This document shows, one piece after another, positions 58,671 through 64,000 of a stretch of DNA of 64,000 nucleotides. Location of the stretch: assembly GCA_032622095.1 (NCBI GenBank), contig CP136066.1:133641917-133705916 (forward strand), read 5' to 3'. The position numbers and the translations under genes are program-made. Position 1 is the stretch's first letter, and every line of letters begins with the position of its first letter. Origin of the DNA: Siphonodentalium dalli (Eukaryota; Mollusca; Scaphopoda; Gadilida; Siphonodentaliidae). Under the pieces are notes generated by a model. That model saw only the letters and a list, made by a program, of their open reading frames with translations, did no database searches and was not told the DNA's origin.

Positions 58671-61600
58671 GTGAGCCTAAATTTAGCTATATATTCAACT
58701 ATTCTGTTATTTTATATCTCTAAATTTCAGTGTGTATCTTATAAGTTGGAGAATGCAACTGTTATGATGCACTGCTTCTCTGATACACATTTCCTGTTCA
58801 ATAGTTCAAAAGGGTTTTGGTTCTGAGGCAATTTTTTCACATCAGTGAGGGAGGGAGGCTTTTATTTAAATATAAAATTCTGCACATGTCGTATAGTTGG
58901 GTTCTAGGGGTCCTCGCTAACTGAGCACGACAGTCATTTATATAATAGAGCCTTTCTGAATTTGGATGGTATCCCCAAATTGTCGCTTTGCATCTGTATA
59001 CATACATGTCACATGTGCAAGGGGTCTTTGAAGGGAAAAATAAAGAACAATCTAACCTTCAGGGGTCTCTGATGTATGAATTCGTGGTTAACATGCACGG
59101 CGACTTGACATAGCCCTCAAGTATGAAGTACAGCAAAAATAACATTCACACATGTGTGTTCCATATTCTTATATCATTGATGTACAATGTAGACTCTGAA
59201 ATTATTAAAATATCCAAATACTAATGCAAAAAATATGAAAATGATACATATATTTAAAGTTAGTGTAAATGACTTCAACCTTTATATTATCTTATAAACT
59301 TTACTTTGATGGACTATATATACGACCATTTACACGTTTATCTTTTCCCTTTTAATTTCAACATTTTAAAAGTGACTTAAAGTTAAGAAATAAATCAACA
59401 TGTGGTTAAACGACCAATTTGTTTTACAATATTTACCTTGTCTGTATTGACAAATGTCTGAGTGTTAAAGAGCATTTAATGTTGTGTTATTTCATATTGT
59501 GTTTAGAGACACTACCTCCAGGTATTCGAAAGTGACCTTTTGGTTTGTGTGTTTCGGCGGTTAGATAACAACGCCCGGGCAATCAATAGCTTCTACAACA
59601 GACAAGTAGGACATGAGATGAGTGGATAGAAGGTTTTGTGCAAAGTGATTGCTAAGTACATCTGTATGGACACGAAAACTGCAGCCAAGTGCTGGTGTCC
59701 TCTCGATGGAATGTTGGTCATGAACATTGTGAGGCATGTACCTGTGTGTACCTGCACAGTAGATTAATTAAACAGTTAATTACGTATCAATATTTAGAAG
59801 CACAAGGTTCTTGGAGGATGCTGTCATAACATTACTACCAGGTATTTCAAGATGCCTAGTCAGTAGTGATGAACTTGGTCACCCATGGCAAAAGCCTCAA
59901 AACTGTATTTTGATATTCTGACAATCCCAAGTTTAAACACATCTCAATGATATCACAAACAAAATTTATCATTTCCTTCAGGTACTGGACTAGGTTCCCT
60001 GGCCTCATTGTTCTCAAATAATCGCTATAGAACTGTTTGGGTTCCAGACGATAACACACCGTCACCTTTATCCAGAATAGAAGAACTTGCTTTTAAGGCC
60101 AAAAAAAAAAGGGTTTTGATTCTCGGGCATAGCTGCGTCTGGAAAAAAGGCCCGCGTTGAAGCATTTTATTACGATTTTCAAATTGACCGAACCTGTCAA
60201 ATGATAACACGAAAATAGGAAACTAGAAAAGAGAAATTAGTTATGTTTCAAACATTGAATATGATAGACATACAATGGTATTCAACAACAGACACTAGGC
60301 AACGATAACTACGAGGTATATTGTCACCACAAGCTGCCCAAACCCCAAGCCAAGTTTATTAAGTCAAATGTGTTTCCGTGCTGTAAACAATTATGTGATT
60401 TCCAATTTCGGGAACCCAAACCGGAAAGAAATATGGTGCGTATTGGCGATGTGTATGCTGGTTTAATTTAATAGTATTTGAAGTTTTTATGGCTAGCATG
60501 TATAGTTACTATAGTATAGATGGATAAATATTAAAGTATATAGATAGATATAAAATTTATAATCCCGATTTAAACTTTGTTTGTTTTAGTTCCGTTTCCG
60601 TCTTTGTTGTATTCCGTGTTTTATATACGCAGTAACAGAACGCGAATCGAACGGACCTCAAACCATTCTTACCAACAATCCTGTCCATGGATGCGTATTC
60701 TCTTTAACAGTGTTTAAATTCACCGATGTTACTGAATATATTTGCCGACAAAATTATCCGAGAGCACCATTTTATAGTGTGCAAATTTATTTTTAATCGT
60801 TGTATTTTGGCTTGTTGGAAATAAAGCGTGATCCATAACCGAAAAATCATATTTTTATTCCCAATGATTCAGTGATTTTAGAAATTAGAGACACTCGGTA
60901 GTCAGTGTCAAGGCCGTTAATTGTGCATAGATCATAGATGAACTAAACTGTGAATACTACCGAAAGGGTGTGCCTTTGAATGCAGAAAATCAAGAAACAG
61001 GTAACTGAGGTGTGGCAGATGCAAACTAAAATTAAATGCAACAAACAGTCTATGACATTTAAATAAAAAATATGAAGTGTTTTCCATGTTACTGACATTG
61101 AAAACAATCTCCCTATTTTTCACTATTATCTCCCTATTTCCAATTATGAAAGTAAACAGGTCTGATATAAATAGATATATACTATAAAAAGGTACATACA
61201 TATATCAAATATACCAATAATATATATATGATGTACGGGTGGTATAATGTGATAATTGGTCATTCTTTATAGTGGAATACATTCGTTTATATCAAAACAA
61301 TGTTCTCTTTAGATTTTCTTAACCTGGGAAGGTATAATAACCCACGCTAACTATGGGCATTATCCCCATAACAAAATAAAAAATAAAAATAAAACCCTCG
61401 CTCCCTCATCGATTCTCAAAAAAAATGGCCCGAGAATCAAAACTTCTTTTTTTTTTGGCCTATGTTGTCACAAATAAAAGAATAATACAGATGCTTTACT
61501 TAATTCAATCCTACATAAATGAGAAGAAGGATACACAAACATGGAGCTTCCAACAAGATACAGTAAAAACAAATGTCCCGGTCTAGGATCTTGTGACACT

Positions 61601-61698
61601 TGTCAGCTGAACATATCTATAAATCAATTTTTAGTGTACATGTATTTCTCTTGCTCTCATCTGCTTATGATATGATATCTAATTTATTCCCAAATTAG
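58671..61698. other. Intron 8
   Basis: 3.0 kb intron. Apart from the inverted-repeat element at 60096-61461 nothing was supportable. Confidence 0.7.
60096..61461. mobile_element. 1.37 kb element with about 33-bp inverted ends
   Basis: GGCCAAAAAAAAAAGG then GTTTTGATTCTCGGGC at the left face GCCCGAGAATCAAAAC then TTCTTTTTTTTTTGGCC at the right, with one or two mismatches. TA occurs next to each end (ttTA|AGGCC, GGCC|TAtg) but a target duplication is not certain. A small related piece lies at 62017-62092. No transposase recognised. Confidence 0.65.
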
Positions 61699-61870
61699 GG
61701 GATCTCTAAAGGAAAGTGATGACATGATCCTGGGGCCAGATGTGTGTGGAAACTTTCATTCAGTTAAAGTGAAAACTGTGCACAGGAACAGACAGAGGTG
61801 CAGCACGATTCTTGCTGGACAGGCAGCATCGGTAGCTATAGCTAATGTAACTAGAGAAGATCTGAGAAAG
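61699..61870 (+). CDS. GTPBP2: GTPBP2-like exon 9: domain 2 continued
   Basis: The exon begins G after attag, completing Arg, and ends AAG|gtaagt (172 bp). It encodes GSLKESDDMILGPD, SVKVKTVHRNRQRC, LAGQAASVAIANV and REDLRK. These match the family blocks G-L-(K/R)EGD-L-(V/L)GP, S(I/V)-RNR-CR and RAGQAA-LAL, which form the rest of the domain 2 beta-barrel. In relatives the next residues are KGMVMVSP; this was not found in the remaining 2.1 kb, so the next exon lies beyond 64,000. Confidence 0.97.
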
Positions 61871-62491
61871 GTAAGTATTAAGTAACCTCTGATAGTAAAA
61901 CATGTATACTCGGAGAGTGTCATAATAGCCCATGGTCAGTTTGTATCATCCAGAGCCTGATGTGCAAGTGTTCATAAGGACTCAAAGCATGGATAGTGAA
62001 TGTCAAAAAATGTCTCTAAGGCCAAAAAAAAAAAAAATGGGTTCTCAGGCCCCGCCGCATTGAATAAAAAGGGCCGCATTAGGCCTTTTTATTGCAATGC
62101 CTGATGTTATGACAAAAAAACTTACGAAAAAAATCTTTTTTATTTTATCAACATGTCCATAGCAGATATGTGTTGAATATTAGTGTGCATTGAGCTCTAA
62201 CATGTAATGTGTTAAAAAGTGACTTACAGGCTTACAACATGAAGTAGATGACTACAATTAAGAAAATGATTAGCTGATCCTCATGCTCTTCTTACAATTA
62301 GTCATTGTGAACAACTTACACTAATTGTAACTTTTACAATTGAAAGGCACAAGACTAAATTCAGGATCACATATTAGAATGGGGAGGTCGGGGGAAGTAT
62401 CAGTTTTTAGACAACAATAACAGTAGTTAATATCAGGGGCATTATATATTGTTAGGTAATCCCAGTCATACACTGGTAGTACAATGTCATT

Positions 62492-62910
62492 TTTATGTGT
62501 ACCCATACCATGTATGGTACACATAATGCTGACGTCCGGATCAACCATCCGTCGTTCGTCCGTCCGTCCGTCTGTCCGTCTGTCCGTCCGTCCGTCTGTC
62601 CGTAGACATTTGCTATCCGATTCGATTACTGGAGTATCTTTTATCGGATCATGTTCAAATTTTATGTGCATGTTTACAATGACACACCCCTCACCTGTAT
62701 AGTTTTTGGTATCGATCGGTTGATCGGTTTAGAAATTATTAACACTTTGCATCCACACATGGGCATGTGCTATCCGATGCAATAACCCAAGTGTTTTTTG
62801 TCCGATTGTGTTCATATTTAAAATGTAGGTTTATGATGACACACCCCTCACCTGTATAGTTTTTGGTATCGATCAGTTGATCGATTTAGAAAATAATTAA
62901 CCCCACTCAC
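62492..62910 (+). repeat. Family C: 5' hairpin, CCGTC/CTGTC run, two roughly 165-bp units
   Basis: The hairpin ATGTGTACC-catac-catgtatg-GTACACAT starts it, then TCCG/TCTG repeats (62552-62604), then two units sharing tgctatccgat, cacccctcacctgtatagtt and tttggtatcgatc-gttgatc. Confidence 0.8.
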
Positions 62911-62944
62911 AAATTCTATCTGATGCATCTAAGTCAAACAATTT

Positions 62945-63205
62945 GCTTATGATCTGCCTCATATTTCTTACCTAGGTCTTTGTTAGCACGTTCTTTATCT
63001 GTATCGATTTTGGTATCGTTTTGTTAACCCTTTTCACTCTTATGTTTACTTAGTACTCATGCAAGCTGCTATGACTCAAAACATTTTCATCTGATCTACA
63101 CCAAAATTGGTACATGTGGTCCTCACCCCGAAATACAGATCAGGTTCGAATTTGAGTTTGATCCGGTATATTTTAACAGAGTTATGGCCCTTTATAATTC
63201 AAGTA
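62945..63205 (+). repeat. Family C' copy
   Basis: Shares cctcatatttcttacctagg, gattttggtatcgttttgtt and acagagttatggccctttat with 34395-34645. Confidence 0.8.
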
Positions 63206-64000
63206 ATTTACTACCTATTGTATATGCCCTGTGAGAATTTAAGACAAACAACTTTACACAGTAATCTTCTGCATTATTGGAATCAGAAAATGACACTGGA
63301 TACTCTTTGCCAAACCACTGCTGCTCCCAGAGGCTGACAGTGATTGATGATAATTTACTCCAGTTTGTGTGCAATAGTAATTTAACCCAACCTGTTGAAA
63401 CATGTTCGTGGCATTAATACAAATAGTCCATTGTCCATCTGAAGGATGTTCTGGAGCATGGCTGTTTAGAGAATTGTTGTTTACAGAGACACTGTTGTCT
63501 TATCTTGAGAAAAAAATTAATCCACACATTAGTTCCATCATATGATGTCATTGGAAATGATTAACCCTCTCCACACATTATATGTTCATTCTCCTATTCT
63601 ATGTCCAGGTTGATTGTGATCCACTTTTCACTTGCATGTATTTCATGATTAAAATTAACCTATTCCATAGACACATGATATCTGATAGGCAGATTTTAAA
63701 TTATCTCTTTCGCCTTGGGCCAGGTTCACTAAGAATTTCTATAAGCCACCAATTGAATATTCATCATTTGAGGAAATATCTTGGTTTGAAATTCCCTCTA
63801 TTGCATTTGGGCTGCAGGATAATAATAATGGTTCTGGTATTCTTGAATATTTCTGCTGTTACAGACATTGTATCTTTCCAATGATCAGCTTAGAATAAAA
63901 TTAACCATAGGTACATGTATACTGTACGCAATCCAATGTTATGACTCTAATATTTTCAATTTGACCCTTCTCATATCTCTCCTTTAGTTATCTGATAATT

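Larger units (their letters stand above)
16937..61870 (+). other. GTPBP2: GTPBP2-like gene, visible span (nine coding exons; both ends missing)
   Basis: Exons at 16937-16963, 40223-40407, 42597-42711, 55065-55262, 56160-56334, 56726-56942, 57891-58026, 58612-58670 and 61699-61870 sum to 1,284 bp and read as 428 uninterrupted codons across eight introns, each GT..AG. Introns measure 23,259, 2,189, 12,353, 897, 391, 948, 585 and 3,028 bp. The protein has all five G-motifs of a translational GTPase (GNVDSGKS, the effector-region Thr of RTSSIS, DLAGH, SKID, SVSGE) followed by the start of a beta-barrel domain 2. GNVDSGKS with THG replaced by [15 protein letters not shown] and SISHE match GTPBP2 rather than GTPBP1 (which has GNVDAGKS and FARQKLFRHKHE, from family knowledge). 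In vertebrates GTPBP1 and GTPBP2 act in ribosome rescue and quality control with Pelota-type partners; the same role here is inferred. Neither an N-terminal exon nor the C-terminal domain was found. Confidence 0.95.
61871..64000. other. Start of intron 9, repeat-containing
   Basis: The donor gtaagt is at 61871. The expected next exon (KGMVMVSP-type) was not found before the window ends. Confidence 0.7.

Overview
This window is AT-rich eukaryotic genomic DNA with very low coding density. It carries one recognisable host gene on the + strand: an intron-rich orthologue of GTPBP2, a translational-type GTPase of the GTPBP1/2 family. Nine coding exons (1,284 bp, 428 codons, all junctions in frame) lie between 16,937 and 61,870, with introns from 391 bp to 23.3 kb. 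The N-terminal exon(s) and the C-terminal part were not found and probably lie outside the window. The exon sequence is clearly metazoan. The repeats (hairpin-started families followed by CCGTC runs and tandem units containing a TGAAATTTGGTATG-like core) are of a kind I associate with marine invertebrates. A bivalve or other lophotrochozoan is my best guess, by inference only.

Layout. 1-3.35 kb: a TTAA-flanked element interrupted by a 2.6 kb inverted-repeat element with a 9-bp target duplication. 3.35-5.5 kb: G/C-tract repeats and a pair of tRNA-like SINE-type units. 5.85-7.05 kb: remains of a Ty3/Gypsy-type integrase gene, split by a 547-bp foldback element. 8.36-10.31 kb: three head-to-tail elements with Helitron-type termini (TC...hairpin...CTAG). 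10.31-11.25 kb: a roughly 70-bp minisatellite. 12.3-13.9 kb: a region bounded by a 30-bp inverted repeat and packed with a 16-nt motif on both strands. 15.26-15.61 kb: a 31-bp minisatellite. 16.94 kb: a 27-bp GTPBP2 microexon.

17-40.2 kb is intron 1, built almost wholly from repeats: several copies of a dominant hairpin-ended, internally tandem element (family A), a TTAA-flanked insert, and a 5.67 kb element with about 1.4 kb inverted arms. 40.2-42.7 kb holds two exons. 42.7-55.06 kb is intron 3, mostly a 9.5 kb family A array that contains a nearly perfect 3.53 kb direct tandem duplication and several young insertions with clean target-site duplications. 55.06-61.87 kb holds the six exons coding for the GTPase core and domain 2. 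The last 2 kb is intron with further repeats.

The window is therefore a record of nested transposition inside one conserved gene. No autonomous transposase, Rep/helicase or reverse transcriptase gene is intact, so every mobile element seen here is either non-autonomous or broken. Bases outside the listed features showed nothing I can support.
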